Source: Pseudarthrobacter sp. (lineage in GTDB: Bacteria > Actinomycetota > Actinomycetes > Actinomycetales > Micrococcaceae). From it: a stretch of 64,000 bases of DNA. Position numbers and translations under genes: made by a program. Under the pieces are notes generated by a model. It did no database searches, was not told the origin of the DNA, and saw only the letters and a program-made list of their open reading frames with translations. Positions 52,417-61,114 of this stretch are shown in pieces (the stretch's first letter is position 1; every line of letters begins with the position of its first letter). Location of the stretch: positions 1 to 64,000 of the forward strand of contig JAPSJV010000013.1 in the NCBI GenBank assembly GCA_031178005.1. The letters are read 5' to 3'.

Positions 52417-53492
52417 GACCGGATCCCGCCCGGGGGACGGTTCCGGGACCTGAACCGGGCCAGAACAGCCGGCGCAAGCACCACTGCGATCCCCACTGTG
52501 GCGCCGATGACCGTCTCCACGATCCGGTCCCGCAGCAGGCCGCCGGGTGAGGCCGGACCCATCAGCAACGTGGCGCTCAGGGCCAGGGGCGTGACGAAAA
52601 TCTGGGCCACCAGATACTGCCGGATGATGAACAGTTCGGCGCCAAACTGGCAGAGCGCCATCATCAGCACCATCTGCCACGGCTCCAGGTCCAGGAGCAG
52701 TACCCCGGCGAGTACCAACAGGCCCGCTACCGTGCCCAGGATTCGCTGGATTCCACGGCTGATCCGGTGCCGCGTGCTGTGCCCCACCAGGGGAACCACC
52801 GCGGCCACCATGGCCCAATAGTTGTGGCCGAAGCCCAGCCGCTGCCCGGCAAGGGTGGCCAGCGAGCCTGCCAGCCCGGCGGCCACCACATAACCGGCAC
52901 CCTCCAGCCACGCGGCACGCCTTTCGCCCTCTGTATGGCGGATGGGCGGCGGCAGTTTCCATTGCGTCCGGCGACTGGGCAGCACCCTCGCGGAAATTCC
53001 GATCAGCAGGCAAAACAGCACGGTGAGGACGGAGACCAGCAGGCCCTGCCAGAGAGGCGGCTGGCTGGGAATGGAAGCGATGGCAGCAAACGCGAAGATG
53101 TGGAAAAGCGACCCGGCAGGCCGGATCCGCCACAGCGAGATGGCCACCGAACACGCGCCCGCCACCAGTGTGGTTGCCCCGACCACCAGCCACATGTGCT
53201 GTTCAGCGCTCATTCCCCACAGCGGGCCGATCCTCGCAGTCAGCGCGCCCAGCAGGATCACGGTCAGCATCAGGCCACCGGCCCGCAACTGTGTAACCAG
53301 CCGGGCGCCATGCGGCTCACCACGTCCGTAGATTCCGGTGAAGGCCCCGAAGGACGCGAAGATGGCCAAATCCACCCGTCCCAGCAGCACCAGCGTGGTG
53401 AGCGGGACGAACACGCCGACGGCACACCGGATGGCCGGATGATGGTCCTGGTTGCCCGGAGCCATGGTGAACAGATCGGCGAGGACTTTCAC
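52413..53492 (-). CDS. FUSC family membrane protein
   Basis: A 359-residue protein with two blocks of membrane helices (roughly residues 20-165 and 205-345) separated by a basic loop (SRRTQWKLPPPIRHTEGERR). The FUSC_2-type segment WAMVAAVVPLVGHSTRHRISRGIQRILGT is clear. Relatives are aromatic-acid efflux proteins (AaeB-like, half length) or of unknown function. The stop overlaps the decayed GNAT gene. Confidence 0.85.
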   Translation of the reverse strand: MKVLADLFTMAPGNQDHHPAIRCAVGVFVPLTTLVLLGRVDLAIFASFGAFTGIYGRGEPHGARLVTQLRAGGLMLTVILLGALTARIGPLWGMSAEQHMWLVVGATTLVAGACSVAISLWRIRPAGSLFHIFAFAAIASIPSQPPLWQGLLVSVLTVLFCLLIGISARVLPSRRTQWKLPPPIRHTEGERRAAWLEGAGYVVAAGLAGSLATLAGQRLGFGHNYWAMVAAVVPLVGHSTRHRISRGIQRILGTVAGLLVLAGVLLLDLEPWQMVLMMALCQFGAELFIIRQYLVAQIFVTPLALSATLLMGPASPGGLLRDRIVETVIGATVGIAVVLAPAVLARFRSRNRPPGGIRS

Positions 53493-53566
53493 AGGAACCT
53501 TTCGCGCGGCTGGCCCGAGTAGGTAGCAGTTGTTGCCGTTTACAGGCCTGTGAAGGGCAACGAGTG

Positions 53567-54514
53567 CTACTTAGTTGGGGAGGGGGCAGCCATCCTCACG
53601 GCGAGCGCAGCAGGCTCCAGCGTCATGGTCACGTGCTTATGCTCCCCCTCGTGATCACCGTCCAGCTGGTAGTCCTCGGCGTGCTCCAGACGCACCTCAA
53701 CGGTTTTGCCCTGGTAATACTCCACGGACGTGTCCTTGCCGCGGCCCTTCCCGATCACTCCGGCAATCACGGAGAACCAGCCCAACCGGCCCCGCGGCGC
53801 CAGGACCACAACGTCCAGCAGGCCGTCGTCCACCTTGGCGTCCGGGAAGATCTCCACGTTGCCCTGGACCTTGCCGCAGTTGCCCACCATCACGCTGCGG
53901 ATCCGGCGGTGCGCCACGTCCTTGCCGTCGACGGTGATGGTTGCCTTGACGGGTTTGCCGGGCAGGTTCCGGATGCCGGCATCCACGTACGCCAGCCACC
54001 CCACTTTGTCCTTCAGGTCCTCGTTGGTGTCCGCCATGATGGTGGCGTCATAGCCGAGCCCTGCCATCACCAGGAATACCTTCTCGCCACTGTCATCGGG
54101 GGCGCCGTTCTGGACGGCGCGTACGACGTCGATGCGCCGCTCGGTGCCCATCAACGCTCCGGTGACGGCTGCCTCAATATCGGTAACGTCCAACCCCAGG
54201 TTCCTCGCCAGCAGGTTCCCGGTGCCCATCGGGACCAATCCCAGCGGGGTATCGGTTCCGGCCAGCGCCTCAGCCACGGCGCGGACGGTGCCGTCCCCAC
54301 CGGCTGCAATAACGACGTCGGCCCCTTGCTCAAGTGCCTCACGCGCCTGCCCCAGCCCGGGATCTTCCTTGGTGGTTTCGATCCAGAGCGGCTCGCCCCA
54401 GCCGTTCTCTTCAGAGCGGCGGGCAATGAGCTCGCGGATGTCCACGTCGGTGGATTTGGAAGGGTTGATGATGACGGCGGCGCGCCGGGCTGCCGTTGAT
54501 CCGTTGTCTGTCAT
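53567..54514 (-). CDS. Diacylglycerol kinase-like lipid kinase
   Basis: A 315-residue cytosolic kinase of the DagK/YegS family. ATP binds at INPSKSTDVDIRELI and the catalytic GGDGTVRAVAEALAG loop is followed by PMGTGNLLARNLG. The C-terminal lid-like domain carries GNCGKVQGNVEIFPDAKVDDGLLDV. It would phosphorylate diacylglycerol or a related lipid for phospholipid recycling. It ends with a short basic tail. Confidence 0.9.
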   Translation of the reverse strand: MTDNGSTAARRAAVIINPSKSTDVDIRELIARRSEENGWGEPLWIETTKEDPGLGQAREALEQGADVVIAAGGDGTVRAVAEALAGTDTPLGLVPMGTGNLLARNLGLDVTDIEAAVTGALMGTERRIDVVRAVQNGAPDDSGEKVFLVMAGLGYDATIMADTNEDLKDKVGWLAYVDAGIRNLPGKPVKATITVDGKDVAHRRIRSVMVGNCGKVQGNVEIFPDAKVDDGLLDVVVLAPRGRLGWFSVIAGVIGKGRGKDTSVEYYQGKTVEVRLEHAEDYQLDGDHEGEHKHVTMTLEPAALAVRMAAPSPTK

Positions 54515-54583
54515 GGCGTCCTTCGTTTCACAGGGCGGTGGCCACAGGCCGTAACCGTCCCAGCCTAACGCGGCGGGCCCGGT

Positions 54584-55474
54584 TCAGCGGGGCAACCGCA
54601 CCAGTGCCTGGACCGGGGCGTGGTCGCTGGGGTAGCGGCCGTCCAGGGTGAAGGTGTTGATCGCGGCCAGCCGGACGCTGACGTCCGGGGTGGCCAGGAT
54701 CCAGTCGATCCTGGTCCCGCCGGGGACCGGATCCTTGTAGTTGGGGAAGGTGCCGTAGTTCGGAGAGACTTTCTGAACCGCCGAGGTCCAAGCATCAGTG
54801 AAAATACCGGAACTTACCAGGGCCTCGTATTCTGCCGAGGCCGCCGGAGCATTGAAGTCACCGGTGAGGATGGTGGGCAGCTTAGGGCTGAACCCCGCCA
54901 TCAGGTCCAGGATGGCTGCGGCACTGCGCAGGCGGGAGCTTTCCGATTCGTGGTCAAAGTGTGTGTTGACCAAGATCAGCTGGCGTCCCGTGGACAGGTC
55001 CAGGAACCGTCCCCACGTGACAATTCGGGAGGCAGAGTTTCCCCACGTTGCCGAGCCAGGCAGGTCTGGGGTGTCGCTGAGCCAAAACTGGTCCCATTCC
55101 AACACATCCAGCCTGCGGGCGTCGTACAGAATGGCCGAATACTCCCCGTCCACACCGCCGTCGCGTCCGTGGCCGATGTACCGGTAGCGGCCGGGGAAGG
55201 CCTCGGTGATGGCGGCCAGTTGGTGCGGTAACGCTTCTTGGACCCCGACGGCGGTAGGCGCCTCGCGTGCCAAAAGCGCCGCCAGCGCGGGAAGGCGTTC
55301 GGGCCAGTGGTCTGCCTGGCCGGGGAGGGTCCGGGCTGTGTCCAAGCGGATATTGAAGCTCATGACGTGCAGGTCCGGGCTGGCCGCGGGACCGATCAAC
55401 ACCGGGCTCGCCGCGTCAGGGATCTTGGCGGCGGCCCTCTTCAGTATCCGGTTCAAGACCGGCGAGATGGTCAT
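54584..55474 (-). CDS. Endonuclease/exonuclease/phosphatase family protein
   Basis: A 296-residue EEP-fold protein. The motifs are HVMSFNIRLDTART, AVGVQEALPHQL, LILVNTHFDHESESSRL, TILTGDFNAPAAS and YPSDHAPVQALV. The order and the WDQFWLSDTPDLPGSATWGN segment fit the phosphodiesterase/exonuclease III-like group acting on sugar-phosphate or lipid substrates. No signal peptide, so it is cytosolic. It is 70 bp upstream of the lipid-kinase gene on the same strand. Confidence 0.88.
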   Translation of the reverse strand: MTISPVLNRILKRAAAKIPDAASPVLIGPAASPDLHVMSFNIRLDTARTLPGQADHWPERLPALAALLAREAPTAVGVQEALPHQLAAITEAFPGRYRYIGHGRDGGVDGEYSAILYDARRLDVLEWDQFWLSDTPDLPGSATWGNSASRIVTWGRFLDLSTGRQLILVNTHFDHESESSRLRSAAAILDLMAGFSPKLPTILTGDFNAPAASAEYEALVSSGIFTDAWTSAVQKVSPNYGTFPNYKDPVPGGTRIDWILATPDVSVRLAAINTFTLDGRYPSDHAPVQALVRLPR

Positions 55475-55654
55475 CGCTTGGTTCCACTACTGTTGGACTC
55501 CACCCCTCCATCGTTGCCAGAAAAGATAACCAAATGCCACTATTCGGGTGAACTTAATGCATCGTGTCGGTGAAGTTGGCCAAAGACTGCCCTATTTTTA
55601 GCGGTTGCCTGGGCGTCGATCCAGTGGTTACCTCCTCATGCGTACGCTGGGTTC

Positions 55655-56107
55655 ATGACCAGCACCTACCTTGTCACCGTTGAGCGCTTCATCGCTGCTT
55701 CGCCGGAAAAAATTTTCGACGTGCTTGCCACCCCGTCGCTGCACAGCGTCATCGATGGCTCGGGCACCGTGAAGGGAGACCAGCCCAACGGCCCCGCCCG
55801 TTTATCCCCCGGGGCGAAGTTCGGCATGGAAATGAACATCAAGGTGGACTATAAAATCCTCAACACCGTGTGTGAGTTCGAGGAAGGCCGCCACATCGCC
55901 TGGCGGCATTTCTATGGCCACATCTGGCGCTACATCTTGGAACCCAAGAACGACGCCGACGGGAAGCCGGGCACGTTGGTCACCGAGCAGTGGGATGCCA
56001 GGGCAGTCCGGGGCAAGTTCCTGCTGCGCCTAGCCGGTTACCTGCGGCGCCATCCTGCCAGCATGGAGCTGACGCTGCGCCGGCTGGACCAGTACGTGAC
56101 AGGCTGA
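55655..56107 (+). CDS. SRPBCC family protein
   Basis: A 150-residue protein starting MTSTYLVTVERFIAASPEKI. It fits the polyketide-cyclase/dehydrase SRPBCC fold, with DGSGTVKGDQPNGPARLSPG and VCEFEEGRHIAWRHFYG strands and a C-terminal helix with a basic region (AVRGKFLLRLAGYLRRHPAS). Ligand unknown. It is convergent with the FAD reductase gene, whose stop is 15 bp away. Confidence 0.8.
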   Translation: MTSTYLVTVERFIAASPEKIFDVLATPSLHSVIDGSGTVKGDQPNGPARLSPGAKFGMEMNIKVDYKILNTVCEFEEGRHIAWRHFYGHIWRYILEPKNDADGKPGTLVTEQWDARAVRGKFLLRLAGYLRRHPASMELTLRRLDQYVTG

Positions 56108-56121
56108 CTGGAAGACGGCGC

Positions 56122-57330
56122 TTAGCGCGCGAGCTTCCGCAGATCCACCATCGGGTCGGCAAGCTGGGCCGGGTCAACGGGGATCCGCCGGTCAATGATC
56201 CGCCGGGCTGCCCGGACCGCAAAGCCGCCATCAACGGCGGCGGCACCGGCCAGGAAACCCTCCGGGTCCAGCCGGAAAACCACTGACGGTTCGCCGTCCT
56301 TTTCCCGAACAATCACCGTGCCTTCGCCCGCCATGCTTCCCACGCCTTCAACGTGGACGCCGTGCCGGTCTGACCAGAACCAGCTTGCGCCGTGCCGGGG
56401 AAGCTCCTGACCCAGCAGGGCAGCCGCGGCCGTGGCTCCGGTGTTCATGGCATGTTCCCAGTGCTCTGCACGGCGCAGCAGGGTACCGTCGGCGCGCCGG
56501 ATGCGGGAACTGTCGCCGACTGCGTAGACCTTCGGGTGGGCGGTGCGCTGGGATTCGTCCACGATGGTGCCGTTGTCTGTCTCCAGCCCCGCGGATTCTG
56601 CCAGCCTGGTTTCCGGAATGATCCCGATGCCCACCAGCACCGCGTCAGCCGCGATGGTTTCACCGGAGACCATCTCGATGTGGTGCGTGCCGCCGTCGTC
56701 CGCCGTGATGGCTACGGGCGCGCCGGTCACCACATCGACTCCACGTTCGGGGTGCATCGCGTGCAGCCGGTTGGCGAGTTCGTGCCCCACGGCAGGTATC
56801 AGCGGCGGGTCCTGGGGATCGATGAGTACGACGTCGGCTCCGAACGGGAGTGCCGACGACGCCACCTCCGCGCCGATCAGGCCTGCGCCGATGATCGCCA
56901 GCCGGGCGCCGGGCTTCAGCATGGCACGCAGGCGGTCGGCGTCTTCCCTGGTACGCAGTTCCAGGACCGATTCCAGGTCCCCGCCCGGAATGGGCAGCCG
57001 GCGGGCCGTGCCGCCCGTGGCGAGCACAACCCGGTCTCCCGTGATTTCCCGCCCGTCCTCCAGCACTACCGTGCCGACGTCGGGCTCCAGGGCAACAGCC
57101 GTCCCGGTGATGATGGTGATGTCCTGGTCCTTGAACCAGTCCCCGGCGGCCAGCTGGATTCCGGCCTGGTCGCGCGTGCCCAGCAGGTAGTCCTTGCTGA
57201 GCGGCGGTCTGTCGTAGGGCACGCCGGCGGGGTCGATGATGGTCACGGCACCTGCAAAACCGCGGCCGCGCAATTCCTTGGCTACGGTGAATCCGGCCAT
57301 GCCACCGCCGACGATGACAACCGAGTTGAT
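56122..57330 (-). CDS. Ferredoxin reductase-like FAD oxidoreductase
   Basis: A 392-402 residue flavoprotein. From the ATG at 57300 the protein starts MAGFTVAKELRGRGF, but the first Rossmann strand SVVIVGGGMAG is encoded just upstream with no ATG, GTG or TTG. The nearest candidate is ATC at 57328-57330, 5 nt after AGGA. The second dinucleotide motif is RLAIIGAGLIGAEVASS and FAD contact VYAVGDSS is present. It reduces a ferredoxin with NAD(P)H. It follows the Rieske ferredoxin gene, 7 nt apart, so the two make an electron-transfer pair. No oxygenase is adjacent. Confidence 0.85.
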   Translation of the reverse strand: MNSVVIVGGGMAGFTVAKELRGRGFAGAVTIIDPAGVPYDRPPLSKDYLLGTRDQAGIQLAAGDWFKDQDITIITGTAVALEPDVGTVVLEDGREITGDRVVLATGGTARRLPIPGGDLESVLELRTREDADRLRAMLKPGARLAIIGAGLIGAEVASSALPFGADVVLIDPQDPPLIPAVGHELANRLHAMHPERGVDVVTGAPVAITADDGGTHHIEMVSGETIAADAVLVGIGIIPETRLAESAGLETDNGTIVDESQRTAHPKVYAVGDSSRIRRADGTLLRRAEHWEHAMNTGATAAAALLGQELPRHGASWFWSDRHGVHVEGVGSMAGEGTVIVREKDGEPSVVFRLDPEGFLAGAAAVDGGFAVRAARRIIDRRIPVDPAQLADPMVDLRKLAR

Positions 57331-57337
57331 ACCCGTC

Positions 57338-57679
57338 CTACACCTCCGCGTTGACGTTCGGGAACAGCAGGACCTCGCCGTCCTTGACCTCCACCTTGTG
57401 CGTGCGTGCCGCGATAAAGGCGGGCATGCACAGGGCTTCGCCGGTCTTCAGGCTGAAACGCGCAGAGTGCATGGGGCATTCCACCTCAACGCCCTCGATC
57501 CAGCCCTCCGCCAGGGATGCCGTCTCGTGGGTGCACTCGTCGTTCAGGGCGTAGAAGTTTCCGTCCTCGGCATGGAAGACGGCAATGTCCTCGCCGGTGC
57601 CGGTCTCCTCGGAGGGAACAACCTTCGCCGTGCCCTCGTCGATCTCGTCGACAGTGCCGACCTTGATTGCTTCGCTCAC
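57338..57679 (-). CDS. Rieske-type ferredoxin
   Basis: A 113-residue [2Fe-2S] protein. The Rieske ligands are complete: CTH in DECTHETASLAEG and CPMH in VEVECPMHSARF. It starts SEAIKVGTVDEIDEG and is the size of a stand-alone electron carrier for a ring-hydroxylating oxygenase or nitrite reductase-like enzyme. It is coupled to the FAD reductase downstream. Without an oxygenase nearby the partner must lie elsewhere or be lost. Confidence 0.92.
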   Translation of the reverse strand: MSEAIKVGTVDEIDEGTAKVVPSEETGTGEDIAVFHAEDGNFYALNDECTHETASLAEGWIEGVEVECPMHSARFSLKTGEALCMPAFIAARTHKVEVKDGEVLLFPNVNAEV

Positions 57680-57772
57680 GCTTGCTCCAGATGTGTCAGT
57701 GGGTTGTTCCGGCGGCAGATTCCTGCTCCCGGTTCAATGGTAGTAAAAAGCCGGGCTGCTACGTCCAGCTGG

Positions 57773-57856
57773 CCCGGCACTGCTCCCAAGCTTGTCCGCG
57801 GAACCTCAGCCACAACGTTGGGTTTCGCGGACTAACCCGGGAATGTTCGACGGCGG
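57773..57856 (+). repeat. 84-bp repeat, left copy
   Basis: Matches 60901-60983 with four or five differences, in the same orientation. GTCCGCGGAACC (57794-57805) can pair with GGTTTCGCGGAC (57821-57832), so transcripts could form a 12-bp stem with one G-U. It lies between the Rieske gene and the IclR gene 3' end. Confidence 0.9.
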
Positions 57857-57920
57857 TTGGTCCCGACTGCCTACCCCGGCCCGTACCGAGACGACCCTGC
57901 GCAGTTCCACCCGCGCGCTC

Positions 57921-58736
57921 CTACTGCCGGGCGCCCAGATCTGCCGAGATGACGTTCGCCGTCGCCACGATCTCTTCCGCCACGGAGGCGAGGTAGGCGT
58001 CCGGATCCTGTCCGGCAGCCACAGACTGGGCCTGCAGCGAAACATCGACGGCGGCCACAACCTTGCCGGGACCGTTATACACGGGCGCCGCGACGGACAT
58101 CAGGCCCAGTTCCAGCTCCTGGTCCAGCAGGCACCAGCCCTGCTTGCGGACCGCGTCCAGGACGGCCAGCAATTCCTTTTCGTCAGTCACGGTCCGCGGC
58201 GTCAACGCCTTCAGCTCCACCTGGTCCAGGTACTCCCTCAGCCCGGCCGGCGGCAGGGCAGCCAGCAGCACCCGTCCCATTGCCGTGGCGTAGGCCGGGA
58301 ACCGGGTTCCTACCGTGATGCCCACCGTCATGATCCGGCGGGTGGTCACCCGGGCGATGTAGGCAATTTCCGTCCCGTCCAGGACAGCGGCCGACGTCGA
58401 CTCCCGGAGTTTGAGGGACAGCTCTTCCAGGTGCGGCTGGGCGATCTGCGGCAGTGAGAGGCCTGAAAGGTAGGCGTAGCCCAGCTGCAGGACCTTGGCC
58501 GTCAACGCGAACGTCTTGCCGTCGGTGCGCACATAATCCAGCTCCACCAGGGTGTGCAGAAAACGCCGCGCCGTGGCCCGCGTCAGCCCGGTCCGGGCGG
58601 CAACCTCGGTGAGCGTCATTAGCGCGTGGTCCGCATCAAAGGCGCGGATCACCGCCAGCCCGCGGGCCAGGGACTGGACGTACTGGTCGCTGGCCTGCGG
58701 GGCTGGCTGGATATCCGTACCTGCGGCGTCGGTCAT
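57921..58736 (-). CDS. IclR family regulator, PcaR-like
   Basis: A 271-residue regulator with N-terminal winged helix (QSLARGLAVIRAFDADHALM, then TLTEVAARTGLTRATARRFL) and a C-terminal IclR effector domain (YIARVTTRRIMTVGITVGTRFP, QGWCLLDQELELGLMSVAAP). It lies 63 bp downstream of pcaJ on the same strand. The PcaR/PobR/CatR subgroup usually activates beta-ketoadipate genes, so it is the likely regulator of the pca genes here. Confidence 0.88.
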   Translation of the reverse strand: MTDAAGTDIQPAPQASDQYVQSLARGLAVIRAFDADHALMTLTEVAARTGLTRATARRFLHTLVELDYVRTDGKTFALTAKVLQLGYAYLSGLSLPQIAQPHLEELSLKLRESTSAAVLDGTEIAYIARVTTRRIMTVGITVGTRFPAYATAMGRVLLAALPPAGLREYLDQVELKALTPRTVTDEKELLAVLDAVRKQGWCLLDQELELGLMSVAAPVYNGPGKVVAAVDVSLQAQSVAAGQDPDAYLASVAEEIVATANVISADLGARQ

Positions 58737-58799
58737 GGTTACCAATCTTAGGCGGGCAGGGTTTCGTCCCCAACCGCCGGCTAGCGGTCGAAGCGCGGC

Positions 58800-59477
58800 T
58801 CAACCGCCGACTGCAGCGGTGGCCGATGCGGCTTTCAGCGGAACCGGCACCAGCTCCTGCAGTTCTTCGAGGGTGCAGCCCAACGTCTCGCGTACGGAGA
58901 CGCCGTCGGGCCCGGTCAGGAACACGGCCTTGTCCGTGTACACCCGGGTTACGCAGCCGACCCCGGTGAGTGGATAGCTGCAGGATTCGACGATTTTGGA
59001 GGCGCCTTCGCGGGTCAACAGCGTCATCATCACGAACACGTCCTTGGCTCCGGTGGCCAGGTCCATGGCGCCACCCACGGCAGGGATCGCGTCGGGTGCG
59101 CCGGTGTGCCAGTTGGCGAGGTCGCCGGTGGCGGAAACCTGGAAGGCGCCCAGAACGCAGATGTCCAAGTGCCCGCCGCGCATGATCGCGAAGGAATCGG
59201 CGTGGTGGAAGTAGGACGCGCCCGGCAGCTCGGTGACAGGGATCTTGCCCGCGTTGATGAGGTCGCCGTCGATCGCGTCCCCTTCGGCCACGGGTCCCAT
59301 GCCCAGCATCCCGTTCTCGGTGTGCAGGGTGATGTTCTGCTCCGGCAGCAGGTAGTTGGAGACCAGGGTGGGCTGGCCGATTCCCAGGTTCACGAAGGAG
59401 CCGGTGGCAATGTCCCTGGCCACCAGCCGTGCCAGGTCGTCCCGGCCCAGCGGGGTATCAGAGGTTTGGAGGTCCAT
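58800..59477 (-). CDS. pcaJ: 3-oxoadipate CoA-transferase subunit B
   Basis: A 225-residue beta subunit of a succinyl-CoA:3-oxoacid CoA-transferase. The catalytic glutamate lies in ITLHTENGMLGMGPVAEGD, and LVNLGIGQPTLV-type SFVNLGIGQPTLV is present. It starts 1 nt after the pcaI stop. With PcaI it activates 3-oxoadipate from aromatic breakdown. The PcaR-like gene follows. Assignment to pca rather than to acetoacetate relies on the regulator and the pcaF remnant. Confidence 0.9.
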   Translation of the reverse strand: MDLQTSDTPLGRDDLARLVARDIATGSFVNLGIGQPTLVSNYLLPEQNITLHTENGMLGMGPVAEGDAIDGDLINAGKIPVTELPGASYFHHADSFAIMRGGHLDICVLGAFQVSATGDLANWHTGAPDAIPAVGGAMDLATGAKDVFVMMTLLTREGASKIVESCSYPLTGVGCVTRVYTDKAVFLTGPDGVSVRETLGCTLEELQELVPVPLKAASATAAVGG

Positions 59478-59478
59478 C

Positions 59479-60138
59479 TCAAGCCACCTTCACAATGCTG
59501 TTGACGTAAATGCCGGGAGTGACCACGTTTTCCGGGTCGATGCCGCCGACGGGGACGATTCCGGAGACCTGCGCGATGGTGTGCCTGGCGGCGGCAGCCA
59601 TGATGGGCCCGAAGTTCCGGGCTGTCTTGCGGTACACCAGGTTGCCCGCGCCGTCAGCCGTGAGCGCCTTGATCAGCGCGACGTCGGCATGGACGGGCGT
59701 CTCAAACACCTGGCCGCGGCCGTCGATCATGCGGGTTTCCTTGCCCTCGGCCAGCATGGTGCCGTAGCCCGTGGGAGTGAAGAAACCGCCGATTCCGGCG
59801 CCCGCCGCCCTGATCCGTTCCGCCAGGTTGCCCTGTGGGACCAGTTCCAGCTCGATCTGGCCGGCCTTGTATTTGGCGTCGAAGTGCCAGGAATCGGACT
59901 GCCGCGGGAAGGAGCAGATCATCTTCTTCACCCGGCCTTCCTTGATCAGCAAGGCCAGGCCCTGGTCGCCCTGGCCGGCGTTGTTGTTCACCACCGTCAG
60001 CTCCCGCGCGCCGCAGTCCATCAGCGCGTCGATCAGCTCAAACGGCTGCCCGGCGTTGCCGAAGCCGCCGATCATCACGGTGGAACCGTCCTTGATGCCG
60101 GACACCGCCTCCTGGACGGTATCTACGAAGTTCAACAT
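59479..60138 (-). CDS. pcaI: 3-oxoadipate CoA-transferase subunit A
   Basis: A 219-residue alpha subunit, starting MLNFVDTVQEAVSGIKDG. The family motif VMIGGFGNAGQPFELIDAL is near the N-terminus and LAERIRAAGAGIGGFFTPTG follows. It pairs with PcaJ one nucleotide downstream. Its ribosome-binding site (AAGGGAGAAG) overlaps the region of the upstream pcaF remnant stop codon, as in the normal pcaF-pcaI layout read in reverse order. Confidence 0.9.
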   Translation of the reverse strand: MLNFVDTVQEAVSGIKDGSTVMIGGFGNAGQPFELIDALMDCGARELTVVNNNAGQGDQGLALLIKEGRVKKMICSFPRQSDSWHFDAKYKAGQIELELVPQGNLAERIRAAGAGIGGFFTPTGYGTMLAEGKETRMIDGRGQVFETPVHADVALIKALTADGAGNLVYRKTARNFGPIMAAAARHTIAQVSGIVPVGGIDPENVVTPGIYVNSIVKVA

Positions 60139-60149
60139 GCTCTTCTCCC

Positions 60150-60229
60150 TTAAGCCGCGGATCCGGCGGTGACGTTTTCCAGACTACGGCCAGGCCCACG
60201 CCGATGCAGATGGCAGCAACGCCCCTGCG
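60150..60229 (-). pseudogene. 3'-terminal remnant of pcaF (thiolase)
   Basis: Read on the minus strand, about 13 codons (GRRGVAAICIGVG) of the conserved thiolase C-terminus are followed by LAVV, then after a small deletion and frameshift by LENVTAGSAA and TAA at 60150-60152. The stop overlaps the pcaI ribosome-binding site, as expected of the pcaF-pcaI junction. The rest of pcaF is gone; beyond about 60230 the sequence is MFS transporter on the other strand. Confidence 0.8.
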
Positions 60230-60230
60230 C

Positions 60231-60863
60231 CCAGATTCGAAGCTCCCGGTCGCCGATTTCTTGAAGACCCACTGGCGCGATGTCCTCCGCGTAGCCTGCT
60301 GCGCCTTCATCGCCGCCGTCTCCACCGTGTTCGGCACGCTAGTCATCAGCTACGCCAAGACCGTAGCCGGCGTTGACGGCACCACCACCCTGTGGCTGGT
60401 AGTCGGAGCAAACCTGGTGGCACTGGGCACCCAGCCGCTGTTCGGCCGGCTGGCTGACCGGATTGGCCGCAAGCCCGTCTTTATCTACGGAGCCATCTCC
60501 AGCGCCATCCTGACACCGGTGTTCCTGCTGAGCCTGGAATCCGGCAGCATCCCGCTGATGTTCCTGGCCGCCATCGCTTTCTTCTCCTGCGGTTACGCTG
60601 CATCCAACACCGTCTGGCCGTCCTTCTACGCGGAAATGTTCAGCACCAAGGTCCGCTTCTCCGGTCTGGCCATCGACACCCAGCTTGGCTTCCTGATGGC
60701 AGGTTTCGCCCCGGCCATCGTGTCAGCCATGGGCGGCATCAAGCCCGGCGGCTGGGTCCAGATCAGCATCTTCACCGGCGTCATCTGCACCATCGCGGCC
60801 GTGTCCGCGCTGACTGCCAAAGAGACGTTCCGGGTACCCACCAAGGAACTTGGACTGAAGTAG
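60231..60863 (+). pseudogene. 3' half of an MHS-type MFS transporter
   Basis: About 210 codons encode the second half of a metabolite/H+ symporter of the MFS. After the central loop (KLPVADFLKTHWRDVLR) come six membrane helices, with LFGRLADRIGRKPVF between helices 2 and 3, the MFS signature copy. The first six helices are absent. The ATG at 60204 lies in the pcaF remnant, so any product would be a fusion. The gene is almost surely non-functional. Confidence 0.85.
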
Positions 60864-60900
60864 CCGCTCCTGGCCCGGCGCAGCTGCCCGGTTCAGTCAG

Positions 60901-60983
60901 CCCGGCACGGCTCCCAAGCTTGTCCGCGGAACCTAAGCCACAACGTTGGGTTTCGCGGACTAACCTGGGAATTTCGACGGCGG
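60901..60983 (+). repeat. 84-bp repeat, right copy
   Basis: Nearly identical to 57773-57856 and in the same orientation. GTCCGCGGAACC (60922-60933) pairs with GGTTTCGCGGAC (60949-60960). It lies 37 bp after the truncated transporter stop. The two copies flank the pcaR-pcaJI-scar segment. Confidence 0.9.
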
Positions 60984-61012
60984 CACTCCCCCACGGCGAG
61001 CATTACTACCTG

Positions 61013-61027
61013 GTAAATTGAATTTAC
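61013..61027. promoter_or_regulatory. AT-rich dyad before the secreted-protein gene
   Basis: GTAAATT-G-AATTTAC is a perfect 7-1-7 dyad, 88 bp upstream of the start at 61115, within an AT-rich stretch unlike the rest of the window. Likely operator or promoter region of the small secreted-protein gene. Confidence 0.5.
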
Positions 61028-61114
61028 TTAATTCGTCAATATTGTAAGACTAGATCCGAATTACGCCGGGAAGAGCGCATCTTGCTATTTGTCGACAGTT
61101 GGGGATAAAGCACG

